A DNA stretch of 64,000 nt from Oscillospiraceae bacterium (GCA_015064635.1 SVRV01000001.1:62001-126000); one strand, 5' to 3'. Counted from the first letter of the stretch, positions 1 to 10,388 are shown. Notes: generated from the sequence alone by a model not told the origin. Translations and numbers: made by a program.

Positions 1-1418
1 TCTGCACGAGTCACACCTTCCCAATAAAGGTAATTGTAGGTCTGACCACTCTCATCTGTAAGTGTGCCATCGGGGCTTGCCACAACACTCCAGCCGTTAT
101 TATATGCGGGATAAGTGCAGGTAAATCTGCCGTTGAGTGAGAGTTTCACATCTACCTTTGTTTCCTTTTCGGGATAGAGATATATAACAGGCTTTTCGGG
201 TTCGGCAATTTCCTCAAAATAATCCTTTACACCTTCGATTATTTTAATTATGTTTCCACGGTTGTCTATGACAAAGGTAGCCTTTTCGCCATTGGTGTTT
301 TCACCCGCAACAGTGATTCTCCACAAGCCTTCACAGAAGTAGAAGTCAACTTCGGCAGCTTCATATGTTGAGCCTGCTTTCTGCCTTGCGATCCTTACAG
401 CCTCAGCCTCGTCGATATAGCCTTCGCCAACCTTAAGGGTTGCCAGAATCTCCATTGCCTCGTCACCGTATTCGCTCCACCATGCCTTACCATCATTGAT
501 AATGGCATAATCTCCGTATGTGCCGAGAATATTAATAAAGTCCCAGACCTCGCCGCCGTCATACGTGCCCATTCGTGCACTGTATCTGCCAAGGTCATAT
601 TCTTCTCCCACAAGACCTGTTCCGCAAACTCCGAAAAGCTCATAAAAGCCTATTCTGAGCTTGTTTTTCTCATGCCCCGATGGATAGATATTTACCGAAA
701 ATTCAACACTTTCTTCGTTATCCGTAATGTCATACTCCCAGCCCTCTTTCAAGGTGACGGAAATATTGCCGAAGCCTTTTTCGTAAAAAACCTCGGTGGT
801 CTTCTCTGTTACATCCTTGCCGTTGAGAAGCACCGTTATGCTGTCCGCATCCTTGACATCAACACCCGCCTCGGGCTCGATCAGAATATGCCATTCTGCC
901 ATATCATCTGTGCCCACTTCGGGAACAATAGTTTTTATTTCAACCGTCATCTCTCCATCAAGAGTGCTCACGCCTTCAACCTCGTGACGAATCGAACCGC
1001 TTCCCTCTTCAAGAAGCACCATTATAAGTATTTGAGATTCAAAATATTTTTCATCATACTTGTCACATGCATCAAGAAAGCCGATGGTGGAATCCGAGTA
1101 GATTGTACCCGTCCGTCTTTCAAGGGAATATTTGTGACGATTTGCTTCATAGTAAGCCTGAAGCTCATCTGTTGAGCGGATAAGTGTTACAACGGGATAT
1201 TTCACATCATCATGGTAGCCGTCTGTACGGATGTATTGAGCCTCAAACGAACACTTCTTAGGAGGTGCCTTTTCCTCTGTCTTTTCCGCCACATCTTCGT
1301 TTTCTGTCTTTTCCGTTGTATCTGTTTTCGGAACAGGCTCTATTTTATCGGATGTACAGGAAACAAAGCAAAAAGCAAGAACAAAAGCTAAAATCAGCAA
1401 AATACATATTTTTTTCAT
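1..1418 (-). CDS. Putative lipoprotein, 3' end truncated by window edge
   Basis: Open minus frame from ATG at 1418 (MKKICILLILAFVLAFCFVSCTSDK: lipobox-like signal) running off the left edge; C-terminal part reads ...KPVIYLYPEKETKVDVKLSLNGRFTCTYPAYNNGWSV. Not in the ORF track because no stop is present. Confidence 0.75.
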   Translation of the reverse strand, partial: MKKICILLILAFVLAFCFVSCTSDKIEPVPKTDTTEKTENEDVAEKTEEKAPPKKCSFEAQYIRTDGYHDDVKYPVVTLIRSTDELQAYYEANRHKYSLERRTGTIYSDSTIGFLDACDKYDEKYFESQILIMVLLEEGSGSIRHEVEGVSTLDGEMTVEIKTIVPEVGTDDMAEWHILIEPEAGVDVKDADSITVLLNGKDVTEKTTEVFYEKGFGNISVTLKEGWEYDITDNEESVEFSVNIYPSGHEKNKLRIGFYELFGVCGTGLVGEEYDLGRYSARMGTYDGGEVWDFINILGTYGDYAIINDGKAWWSEYGDEAMEILATLKVGEGYIDEAEAVRIARQKAGSTYEAAEVDFYFCEGLWRITVAGENTNGEKATFVIDNRGNIIKIIEGVKDYFEEIAEPEKPVIYLYPEKETKVDVKLSLNGRFTCTYPAYNNGWSVVASPDGTLTDESGQTYNYLYWEGVTRA

Positions 1419-1511
1419 GTCAGACTCCCTTTCTTGTTTGTATTTGTCCCTTTAGACGGAAAATATAAAAATTTGTTCCAAAAAATTCAAAATATGTTTT
1501 CGGGAGTAATA

Positions 1512-1547
1512 AAGGGGAGTGTGCTTGTTTAAAAGCATCCTCCCCTT
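1512..1547 (-). terminator. Intrinsic terminator-like hairpin downstream of the 1557-4178 gene
   Basis: Imperfect inverted repeat aaggggagtgtgctt...aagcatcctcccctt just beyond the stop codon. Confidence 0.5.
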
Positions 1548-1556
1548 CTAAAAAGA

Positions 1557-4178
1557 TTATTTGATTTCCTTGCCTGTAAAGCCAAAGGTTACCTGTGCAC
1601 GAGGTGTCATGCGGTTAAGAGACTTGGCGGTAAGCTCTGCTGTGAACTTTCCGCGAGGAACCTTGATGCTGCCCGAGAACCAAATAGGTCTCTCGTTGCC
1701 GTAACGGTCAAGCACCTTTGCCTCTTTTCCGTCGAACTCGATAAAGTCTGTTGACTTGAGCTCACATTCGAAGGTAACAACCTGGTCGCCCACCTTGAGA
1801 GTTGGGTTCTTAAGCATATCATATACATGCTCACAAGCGGTAATAGATGACATTCTGACCCCTGTCATATCACCAAGAGTGTCAATGTCAATACCGGTTG
1901 TTCTGTCATGGTTGAGTCCCGAACGGAAGATTGCATAGTTGCCCTGGTCGGGGAATGCTCTGTCGGGTCTTTCGCCGTTGTCGGATTCGATGAAGATAAA
2001 CTCTCTCCAGCCCTCAAAGTTCACATCAATGATATACTCACCGTGTCCCATTTCAGAGTTGGTAGCACATCTTGAATTGATTCTGATAGCACCGTTCTTT
2101 CCGTTACCGAATACTCTTACCTTCTTTGCAAGCTTGTCGGCATAGTTTATCTCGCCGCCGTATCTGCAGTAAAGCTTCTGAGCAGTAAGCTCCTTGTTTT
2201 CATCAAGAGGAAGAAGAACCGAGGGATTCTTGCCCGCTGTTGAAAGGAATGCTTCGATTCTGATAAAGGGAACCTGTGCGCCGAAGGGATTCTTATATTC
2301 AGCCTTGTTTCTTTCGGCATCGTTCAGGTCATAGAGTCTCTTGTACTGGTAATCCTTTTCTACAAAGGTATACTTTCCGCCTCTCTTCTCCTTGAGCTGT
2401 ACTTCATAAGGACAGTCAATAAGCTTCTGACGGTATTCCTCGGAGAAATACTGCTCCTTACGGAGAGTGTCGTACTTTCTGAAGATATCCATGTTACGCT
2501 TCATAGCAGCAAAACGCTTCATGTATCTGGGAAGTGAGCTCTCAAATGAAGTGGAGAAGTCATGCATAAGAGCAATTGCGGAAACATGCTCAATGGAGTC
2601 AAAGTGATGATACTTTGTGTGCTCGTTTCCGGGATACTTTTCTGTAAGAGGATAGAAATCATACCATCCGAACATGGGAGGACAGAAGCAATCAATATAT
2701 GTAAGATTGCTCTTTCTGTGACGCTCGTTCCAGCCTCTGTATCCACGGTAAGGTGTATCCCAAGCACCCGCTCTGCCTCTTGCATTCCAGAAGGAAGGAT
2801 AGAAGGTAGCACCCTCAACAACGGGGTCAACCTCACAATACTTGAGCACCTCGCAAAGGAACATAGCCGAGTAGTACCAGCCGTCCTTCTTGTTTCCGTG
2901 ATATGCGATACCGTCAAGGGCATCGAAATAAATCATCTTAAAGCCTGCTTCGTTGTAGGTCTTGGCTGTAAGACGGGCTACCTCAAGGAAAAGCTCTGAA
3001 CCACGAACAGGAGCAATGCCGGCATAGTGACCGTCAAGGTGCTTTACAAGTGCGCCCTTCTTGTGGTCAACAGCCTTTGTACCGGTACAACCTCTGCCCG
3101 TAACCTTGATACCCTTCCAGTCACGGTCAAAGCTGATAAGCTCGTTATCAACAAGCATGAAGTATGAGTTTGATACACAGAAGCCTCTGTCCATTGAAAT
3201 GCAGTCGTTGGGTTCTTCTGTCATGATATATTCTGTGTCGGCTGTGATGTCCTCGGCAAGTGTAAACACTTCAAGTGTACCAAGGTCCTTCTGCCACTTG
3301 GGGTCAGCAAGGAGAGTTTCACAGTCGGGACGGATATAGAAGGAATATGTGTGCATATTCGCATAAACGCCGTTTGCCTCAAGCACATCGGAAACGTTCT
3401 TCTTGAATTCCGCAGCACTTGCATAACGCTCCATCTTGAAATCGCCCTGACGGAATGTACCTCCACCGTGGTGGAAGTTTACCTGGTCAACACCAAGCTC
3501 AACATAGAAAGGTACATTTTCCGCAATGAATTCGGGAGTTGATTCGTGTGCAAAGAAATTGTTGCCGAAGTTAAGACGTGAGTCAACACTCCATGCACCA
3601 CCTCTTGTATTGCGGATACCAGTATTCTTATCAACGGTCATTACCGCCTTCTTTATAATCTCACGCATTTCGGGACGGGGTGAGATAACAATGGCAAATC
3701 TTGCGCCCTTGTCTCTCAAGTGAGGGAATACTTCACCAAGTGTTTCTTTCTCGTTTCCTGTGGGGAAGTAAACGGGATTTGCCCAATATGTAAGCGCTAC
3801 ACCGTTTGCGCACACGCCCTTCTTGTCGGTGTGGTCATAATCAAATTTAGCATTAGCAAGTCTTATGCCGTGGATACCTTCGGGTATTTCGGTAAGAAGA
3901 TTAAATTCAAAATAATCGGGGTCTGCTATAACCTTTACGTCATATGAGCCCTTGTCTGTCTTGACAGTAACAATGTCACCCTTGAGAGAAATTTCTTCAC
4001 AGGGAGTGCAGTTTCTGTTTTCGTCAAGCACGGGGAAAAAGCACCAGTCTTCTCCCTTTATATTTTTACCGGTTGATTTGTCTATGATTTCTTCAATCAT
4101 AGCATTCTTCTTTGAAAGTGTTATTCTGGCACGGTCATTTTCAATAACTATGCTGTTTTTTACCTCTGAAATTGCCAT
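1557..4178 (-). CDS. Large putative carbohydrate-active (glycoside hydrolase-like) protein, family unassigned
   Basis: 873-aa ORF; aromatic/acidic TIM-barrel-like stretches (GFKMIYFDALDGIAYHGNKKDGWYYS, VVEGATFYPSFWNARGRAGAWDTPYRG), no signal peptide; family not recognised. Confidence 0.6.
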   Translation of the reverse strand: MAISEVKNSIVIENDRARITLSKKNAMIEEIIDKSTGKNIKGEDWCFFPVLDENRNCTPCEEISLKGDIVTVKTDKGSYDVKVIADPDYFEFNLLTEIPEGIHGIRLANAKFDYDHTDKKGVCANGVALTYWANPVYFPTGNEKETLGEVFPHLRDKGARFAIVISPRPEMREIIKKAVMTVDKNTGIRNTRGGAWSVDSRLNFGNNFFAHESTPEFIAENVPFYVELGVDQVNFHHGGGTFRQGDFKMERYASAAEFKKNVSDVLEANGVYANMHTYSFYIRPDCETLLADPKWQKDLGTLEVFTLAEDITADTEYIMTEEPNDCISMDRGFCVSNSYFMLVDNELISFDRDWKGIKVTGRGCTGTKAVDHKKGALVKHLDGHYAGIAPVRGSELFLEVARLTAKTYNEAGFKMIYFDALDGIAYHGNKKDGWYYSAMFLCEVLKYCEVDPVVEGATFYPSFWNARGRAGAWDTPYRGYRGWNERHRKSNLTYIDCFCPPMFGWYDFYPLTEKYPGNEHTKYHHFDSIEHVSAIALMHDFSTSFESSLPRYMKRFAAMKRNMDIFRKYDTLRKEQYFSEEYRQKLIDCPYEVQLKEKRGGKYTFVEKDYQYKRLYDLNDAERNKAEYKNPFGAQVPFIRIEAFLSTAGKNPSVLLPLDENKELTAQKLYCRYGGEINYADKLAKKVRVFGNGKNGAIRINSRCATNSEMGHGEYIIDVNFEGWREFIFIESDNGERPDRAFPDQGNYAIFRSGLNHDRTTGIDIDTLGDMTGVRMSSITACEHVYDMLKNPTLKVGDQVVTFECELKSTDFIEFDGKEAKVLDRYGNERPIWFSGSIKVPRGKFTAELTAKSLNRMTPRAQVTFGFTGKEIK

Positions 4179-4436
4179 ATTTACCTCCTTTTGGCAACAA
4201 AGTTTTACAAGTTAACTTTATCATAAAAAGCTTTTTAAGTCAATGATTTTCGGCAAATATATTTTATATGGTCATTTTTGTGCTACTCAGATTAAAATTT
4301 GTGCTAACCACAAAATATAGTATGTTTTTTAGAAAAAAATTAAAAAGTCTACCATACTTCGACATAAGACATTAAAGTTTAATGATATGATAATAACAAC
4401 ATAAATATTACACAAAAAAATAAGAAAGGAAAAAAC

Positions 4437-6929
4437 ATGTTTAAAATCCGTGAGACAGAAAGGACGGATAAAAAAACGCCCGACTTCGAAAAGGAGTCGA
4501 GACTAAAGGAGGAGACACGAAGCTTTTTCGTGTCGGCAAAAAAGTATATTGCAAAAAGTATGGCTCTCTACACAGGACTTATAAAAAAGATGTTTGATAA
4601 AATGTCGGATATGCTGTCCGAGGAATTGGGTGAGGAAAGTGCCACTTACCAAAAACGCACAAAAATACTTCTTTTTTCTCTTTTGCTTGTAGGAGTAGGC
4701 TTTCTCATTTCCTCAACCGAATTTACCGCAGGTACATACCCCCTTGCAATAGCCGTTGTGTCCTCTGCGGGAAGCCGAGTCAAAAGAAAAAACGAGTTCA
4801 CACCACGGCTTATTATGGGACTTGCCTTCTTCTCAACCGTTCTTTCCACTCTGCGCATGAGCGAAAACGGTCTTTTGTACTTCACGCTGATATTTACAGT
4901 TTTCATTCTCCGAAGCGTTGCCACCTCGGGAAAGTTTGATGAAGGTGCGGTCTATCGCACACTCACCGCCTTCTTCTCCTCCCTGATACTGTCACTGTGT
5001 CTTTGTACAATGAACTATTTCAACATTGATTCCATATTCAGCGGAGTGAGTCTCACGGTAATGGCTACCGTATTTACTTATATGTTTTCAGGCTTTTTCG
5101 TGTCGGTTGGAGAGCCCTTTTTTGAAGGAGGTATAAAAAAGCGTGTAGAGGTTGGACTTGCCGCAATGTTTTTTGCTCTTGTGCTGGCACTGAATGACTT
5201 TGGCATCTTCGGGTTTTCTCTTGCCGCAACACTCTCCTTTACCGTCACCTGCCTTGCTTCCAAAACCCTTGGTGCGATGCATGGGGGTGTGTTCGGAATG
5301 ATTGGCGGAATTGCGGCAGGAGGAGGTCTTTTCGCATCAGCCTTTGGCGTTGTGGGAGTGGTAACATCGGTTTTCTTTTCGGTGTCGGATATTCTTGCTC
5401 TTGCAACAGCGGTGTTTATCTCCTCGGCTACAGCAATATATATCGGAGGATTTATGGGCTTTGTCACCATTCTTCCCGAGGTGCTTTTCGGATGTATTGT
5501 AATATATCCCATACTTAAAGCTTTGCCGATTGCCGAAGAGCGTATTGCACTTGTCTCCTCAACCGTAAAAACCTCTGAAAAGCACGAAAGAGAAAGCGTA
5601 GAAAAGGAGCTCACAAGACTGTCCGGAAGTCTCGCTTCCCTTTCCGAAGTGTTTTTTGCCGTAACAGATACCCTCAGAACTCCTACCGTGGAGGATGTAA
5701 CAAAAACTGTTGAAAAAGCCTACAACAAGGTATGTGCCACCTGCTCTATGTCGGGAATGTGCTGGAGCAGACATTACACGGATACCGCTGACGTAAAAAA
5801 CAATATATCAATAAAAATCATGGAATCAGGCAGAGCAAACAAGGACGATTTCCCCGACCACTTCACCGAGCGCTGTATCAAGCTTGACAATATTCTTGAC
5901 GCCATAAACAAAAACTATGCCGCGCTCAGATATGTGGCAAATGACGTTGCTCACGCAAATTTGATTGCAGGAGAATACCACACCGTATCAAAGCTTCTGC
6001 AAAGCACTGCAAAGGGTTTTCGTGATTCCGAATCGGAAAACCTTGACCTTGCGGGAAAAGCATTCCGTGCTATGAGAAGCCTTGCAACTCCCTTTGGCAG
6101 AATAGAGGCATGGGGCAGAAGAAAAAGTATCATTGACGTATTCGGCGTGCAGCCGGAAAGAATCGAGCGCTCATCTGCCGAAATAATCGCATCCTTTGAA
6201 ACAGAATGTGCAATGCTGTTTGAAGAACCCGAATTTATAAAGCTGGAGACCACCTCTGCACTTCGTATGAAAAGACGTGCGCCCATAACCCTTGAATGTG
6301 CGAAAAAGAGCGTAAGTAAAAAGGGAGAAAGAGTAAACGGTGACAGTATATCCTTCTTTGAAAAGGACGACGGATATTTTTACGCCCTTATCTGCGACGG
6401 AATGGGTAGCGGACGGAGTGCCGCACTCACCTCACGCCTTGCCTCGGTGTTTCTTGAAAAGCTTCTCACCTGCACCGATGACAAAAAGGTTACTCTTGAA
6501 ATGCTCAACTCCATGCTTATGGCAAAAAAGGATGAATGCTTTACCACACTTGACCTTGTGGAAATAGACCTTTTTGAAATGAAGGCAAGCTTTATGAAGG
6601 CGGGAGCTGCACCGTCATTTATAATGAGGGGCGACGGAATTTATAAAATAAATTCCGCAACCATGCCTGCAGGAATTATCGAAAAGCTGACCGCAGAGGA
6701 AACAGTGATAAGTGTACGTGAGGGTGACATAATCGTTATGCTGTCCGACGGCATAACCTGTGCTACCGATATGTCCGCAGAGGATAATCCTTGGCTGGTG
6801 GAGCTTATTGACGCAAACCGAGGTAAATGTGCCTCCGACCTTGGTGAATGTATACTTTCGGAATCTCTCACTCGCTTCGGCGCAACCGATGATATGTCGG
6901 TTGTGGTCATACAGGTAAGCAGATGTTAA
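4437..6929 (+). CDS. spoIIE: Stage II sporulation protein E (SpoIIE): multi-TM N-terminus plus PP2C-type phosphatase domain
   Basis: Multiple TM segments, then NGDSISFFEKDDGYFYALICDGMGSGRSAALTSRLASVFLEKLL and VREGDIIVMLSDGI typical of SpoIIE PP2C domains. Confidence 0.9.
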   Translation: MFKIRETERTDKKTPDFEKESRLKEETRSFFVSAKKYIAKSMALYTGLIKKMFDKMSDMLSEELGEESATYQKRTKILLFSLLLVGVGFLISSTEFTAGTYPLAIAVVSSAGSRVKRKNEFTPRLIMGLAFFSTVLSTLRMSENGLLYFTLIFTVFILRSVATSGKFDEGAVYRTLTAFFSSLILSLCLCTMNYFNIDSIFSGVSLTVMATVFTYMFSGFFVSVGEPFFEGGIKKRVEVGLAAMFFALVLALNDFGIFGFSLAATLSFTVTCLASKTLGAMHGGVFGMIGGIAAGGGLFASAFGVVGVVTSVFFSVSDILALATAVFISSATAIYIGGFMGFVTILPEVLFGCIVIYPILKALPIAEERIALVSSTVKTSEKHERESVEKELTRLSGSLASLSEVFFAVTDTLRTPTVEDVTKTVEKAYNKVCATCSMSGMCWSRHYTDTADVKNNISIKIMESGRANKDDFPDHFTERCIKLDNILDAINKNYAALRYVANDVAHANLIAGEYHTVSKLLQSTAKGFRDSESENLDLAGKAFRAMRSLATPFGRIEAWGRRKSIIDVFGVQPERIERSSAEIIASFETECAMLFEEPEFIKLETTSALRMKRRAPITLECAKKSVSKKGERVNGDSISFFEKDDGYFYALICDGMGSGRSAALTSRLASVFLEKLLTCTDDKKVTLEMLNSMLMAKKDECFTTLDLVEIDLFEMKASFMKAGAAPSFIMRGDGIYKINSATMPAGIIEKLTAEETVISVREGDIIVMLSDGITCATDMSAEDNPWLVELIDANRGKCASDLGECILSESLTRFGATDDMSVVVIQVSRC

Positions 6930-6943
6930 TAAAATACGCATAG

Positions 6944-7224
6944 TATAGCCGAAGGGAGTCGAACTATTATCGCCGAGCAAAGCCCTTTTCGGTCTAAATT
7001 TTCCCTTGTCGCTTGGAATACGTGTAGTATTCCTGCACGGTGCGGAAAAATTTATCCCCGAAAATTATCTTTCCTCGGTTCGAGGGAAGTTTCAAGAGGT
7101 AATTTTTGTTCATATCAAGGCATCTTTTCCGAAGTAATACTTTATGTATTACAAGGGAAAGTAACGAAGATAGGGACGAAAATCACCCTTGAAACCGACA
7201 AGAGTTCGGCTCTCTTCGGCTATA
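6944..7224 (+). other. Candidate structured RNA (or palindromic mobile unit) closed by a 22-bp helix
   Basis: Arm 6944-6965 pairs with 7203-7224 over 22 consecutive positions on the + strand, including two G.U wobbles; internal hairpins 7015-7021/7027-7033, 7069-7077/7081-7089, 7134-7140/7146-7152. Confidence 0.5.
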
Positions 7225-7293
7225 TGTTGACAAATATGGTAAAAAATGATATGCTTAAGGAAACAGCCAACAAGTAGCAAGGAGTGATATCAT

Positions 7294-8157
7294 TTGGAGA
7301 TACTGCAGCTTAAATATTTTTGCGATGCGGCTGAAAAACAAAATATTTCCTATGCCGCCAAGCTCAATATGGTACCCGCCTCGGGTGTATCCACAAGCAT
7401 AAAACGATTGGAGCAGGAGCTTGGCACCCCGCTTTTTTACAGATATGCCAACAAGATAAAGCTTACCGACCGTGGAAAGATATTCTACGAAAACGTTTCC
7501 CGTATACTGAACGAGCTTGACGGTGCCGTGAAGGAAGTACAACAGACCGATGAGCCTGCGGGAAAGATAGTTATTTGCATCATGTCCTGCGAAAAAACGG
7601 TTGAAACGGCGGTTGCGGAATTCAAGAAAGCCTATCCCGGCGTTGACTTTGAACTGCACCAAAGGGTAAAAAACGCACTGAACGCGGATTTTTACATATC
7701 CGATGAGGAGTTTTATATAAGAGGATGCCTGAAAACAAGTCTTATTGAGGAAGAATTGGTTCTTGCGGTAAGCCGTGACAGCCCTTATGCTTTAACCGAA
7801 AGCATCCTTATAAGCGACCTTAAAAAAGAGAAATTCGTATGCACCAACAGCTATACAAACATATACCACCGTGTCAATTCCGTGTGCTTTGACAACGGCT
7901 TTGTTCCCGACATTGCCGTCACCGTAACAGCTCCCGAAAAAGCGATAAAATATATCGAAGACGGTATATGCATTGGTATCTTCCCAAAAACCGAGATTGT
8001 CGAAAGCCCCGGTGTGGTATTGAAAAAGCTGGATTGTCCGAAAAGAAAAGTATGTGCCTTTTATGAGGAATCCCGAATGAGAGTAAAAACAAATCAGCTT
8101 TTCTTGGATAAGCTCACAGAAGTGAGTAAAGCATTCATGGCCTCGGAAGAAAACTGA
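7294..8157 (+). CDS. LysR-family transcriptional regulator
   Basis: MEILQLKYFCDAAEKQNISYAAKLNMVPASGVSTSIKRLEQELGTPLFYR: LysR wHTH; TTG start preceded by AAGGAG. Confidence 0.9.
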   Translation: MEILQLKYFCDAAEKQNISYAAKLNMVPASGVSTSIKRLEQELGTPLFYRYANKIKLTDRGKIFYENVSRILNELDGAVKEVQQTDEPAGKIVICIMSCEKTVETAVAEFKKAYPGVDFELHQRVKNALNADFYISDEEFYIRGCLKTSLIEEELVLAVSRDSPYALTESILISDLKKEKFVCTNSYTNIYHRVNSVCFDNGFVPDIAVTVTAPEKAIKYIEDGICIGIFPKTEIVESPGVVLKKLDCPKRKVCAFYEESRMRVKTNQLFLDKLTEVSKAFMASEEN

Positions 8158-8173
8158 AACGGGAAAATATGCG

Positions 8174-8208
8174 CCCTACCATACTATACATAACATAGTA
8201 TGGTAGGG
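8174..8208 (+). terminator. 13-bp hairpin between LysR gene and downstream operon (terminator or attenuator)
   Basis: ccctaccatacta / tagtatggtaggg perfect arms followed by T-rich tatattttgttt. Confidence 0.55.
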
Positions 8209-8287
8209 TATATTTTGTTTGGTTATATACTTTGAAAACAGAATAAAGTATAATGATGACATAAGTAAACTATAAGGAGAAATAAAA

Positions 8288-9469
8288 ATGAATTTTAAAG
8301 ATATAGCGGAATATGTGGGAGTCACATCCTTCCCCGAGGAATTTGAGGAAATATATAAGAGAATCAATGCAGTTGAAACGATATTTTGTGACCTGTCTTA
8401 TTTTAAAAAATACGAAGACGAGTACGGAATACTCGGTGAGTACTATACCGTCGCCACAGATGCCATAGAAAAGATAAAAAAAGATGAAAAGCTCTTTATA
8501 TACGGCAAGATATACTGCGAATACGCAAAGACAGCCACCACTACAGAGGTACGCTGTACTCCCATGCCGAAGCTTGATACCTCGGCTGAAAGAGATTATT
8601 TTGCCTTAGGAGTAATGTACTCGATTTTCCCTTCCGCAATCGAGACTCTGAAAGACCGCGGCTTTAGTGAAGAGAATATAAAAAACGCCTTCAAAGAGGT
8701 ATATAAAGCCATCGAATCAAGCAAGAAACAGCTTGGCAGACCCGCTATGATGGACGTTTATTACAACTGGTCAATGCTCTACGTTTACGGCGAGATATTC
8801 CCTTGCGGAGGCTTCACCTTCCAGCTCAAGCAGTTCCCTCACGAAGTTATCTTACTGCAGAATAAAGTGACGGAAGAATATATTCCCGTAATGACAGGTG
8901 GGATATTCAATAAAGACGGACTTGTTCTTGGCAGTGCGGGAGCAGAGGATGAAGAGGGGTCATTCGGTGCTGAATTTGAAGAAACCGAAAATGCATACCT
9001 TTGCCGTAAAGTGCAAAACGGAAGGGTACTCAGAGAAAAAGCGGAGTATAAAAAATCGGAATGGGATTGCATATTGAAAAACGGAGACTACGTTTTGGCT
9101 GTACATATACCAAGAAATACGGATGTGACCCACGAAGCCGTAAAAAGAGATTTCAATATGGCACTGGACAGAGCAAAGCAGGTGTTCCCCAAGCACGACC
9201 TGCACCGTCTGATATGCTGCTCATGGCTTCTTGACCCCACTCTTGAAAAGCTCATGGGAGAAAATTCAAGAGTTGTGGGATTTGGTAAAGAGTTTGTAAG
9301 ATTCCCGGTAAACAGCCACGGAGAGGAGCATAAGCTTTTTGTTTTCCCCGGCTTCAACGGCGCTCTCTCCGATTTGCCTGAGGAAACTTCGATGCAAAGA
9401 AAAATAAAAGCGCTTTTGCTTTCCGGCGGACATATATATGCCGTAGCAGGTGTTTACGCAGAAAAATAG
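8288..9469 (+). CDS. Acyltransferase-like protein (NAT_N/GNAT_C-type architecture)
   Basis: 393 aa; C-terminal LHRLICCSWLLDPTLEKLMGENSRVVGFGKEF resembles GNAT_C-type proteins; by-eye family call. Confidence 0.5.
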   Translation: MNFKDIAEYVGVTSFPEEFEEIYKRINAVETIFCDLSYFKKYEDEYGILGEYYTVATDAIEKIKKDEKLFIYGKIYCEYAKTATTTEVRCTPMPKLDTSAERDYFALGVMYSIFPSAIETLKDRGFSEENIKNAFKEVYKAIESSKKQLGRPAMMDVYYNWSMLYVYGEIFPCGGFTFQLKQFPHEVILLQNKVTEEYIPVMTGGIFNKDGLVLGSAGAEDEEGSFGAEFEETENAYLCRKVQNGRVLREKAEYKKSEWDCILKNGDYVLAVHIPRNTDVTHEAVKRDFNMALDRAKQVFPKHDLHRLICCSWLLDPTLEKLMGENSRVVGFGKEFVRFPVNSHGEEHKLFVFPGFNGALSDLPEETSMQRKIKALLLSGGHIYAVAGVYAEK

Positions 9470-9488
9470 TTAAATCGGAGGTGTAATT

Positions 9489-10376
9489 ATGTATTGGCAA
9501 GATATGAGAGAGGAAATGTTCCCGAAAGCCGTTATGGAATTTTCGGGAGTCTGTGTTGTGCCCTTCAGTGCCATGAACAAAAAAGCGCAGTACCTTCCCG
9601 TAGGCGCGGACGGAATGATAGTTGACTCTATTGTAAGAGAAGCCGCAAAATCAGAGGATGTGGTAGTATTCCCCACCGGCTCAATACTTGGCGAAACCTC
9701 CGACAGCGGAGCATCAGGAAAGGGTGCAATACAGCTGAGTCAGGAGCTTCAGCTCACCCTGCTTTGTGACCTTTGTGATGAAATTGCCCGAAACGGCTTC
9801 AGAAAAATATTGATCGTACATAAAGAGCCTCAGGACTCAACCTTTTTAGGGCTGTTCATGCGATATATGGGTTATCAAAGGAAGCCGTATGCCACTCTTT
9901 TGGTAAGTGCGGTGAACAGCGAAATATCAAAGCCCGAAAACGTACTTGAGGAAATAAAAAAGCGCCGCGGTGAATTCCCGGATATCACCGAGGAGGATAT
10001 GAAAACACTTAAAAAATGGGCTGAAACGGGATATGGAACAAAGGGCAGCTCATATTATCAGACTTTCGACAAGGATGTAACCTTCTGCGATGCGGCTCTT
10101 GTCATGGCGGAAAGCCCCGAGCTTGTAGCAAAAGACCGATATGAAGCGGAAAGCTACAGCTCTACCCACGCATCGGATGGTCTTAGAGAAGCCTTTGTAG
10201 CCTGCTCCAATATGCAGAATTCAGACTATCCAAGGGGTTGTGCAGGTCTGCCGCCCCATGGCTGTACAAGTAGCATCGGAAAAGCGTACCTCAAGCTGAA
10301 TGCCGAATTCATGGCGAGAGTGTTCAAGCTGGTAAAAGAAGACGAGAGATGCGTTATAAGTGATGCAAGATATTAA
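9489..10376 (+). CDS. Creatininase-family paralog lacking catalytic motifs (putative pseudoenzyme)
   Basis: Aligns along its length to the adjacent 10389-11264 product, but EKHGQH is NKKAQY and FSAHGGN is VHKEPQD. Confidence 0.75.
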   Translation: MYWQDMREEMFPKAVMEFSGVCVVPFSAMNKKAQYLPVGADGMIVDSIVREAAKSEDVVVFPTGSILGETSDSGASGKGAIQLSQELQLTLLCDLCDEIARNGFRKILIVHKEPQDSTFLGLFMRYMGYQRKPYATLLVSAVNSEISKPENVLEEIKKRRGEFPDITEEDMKTLKKWAETGYGTKGSSYYQTFDKDVTFCDAALVMAESPELVAKDRYEAESYSSTHASDGLREAFVACSNMQNSDYPRGCAGLPPHGCTSSIGKAYLKLNAEFMARVFKLVKEDERCVISDARY

Positions 10377-10388
10377 GGGGGCTGAAAA

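Noticed and set aside
672-1175. 167-aa plus ORF at the left edge
   Set aside because: Antisense to the truncated lipoprotein CDS, which has a lipobox signal and coherent sequence.
5078-5614. 178-aa minus ORF inside spoIIE
   Set aside because: Overlaps a confidently identified gene on the opposite strand; composition is an antisense artefact.
6944-7224. Assignment as HEARO/OMEGA-type guide RNA
   Set aside because: Size would fit, but no IscB/IsrB/TnpB-like nuclease gene is in the window and I cannot match a consensus; left as unclassified.
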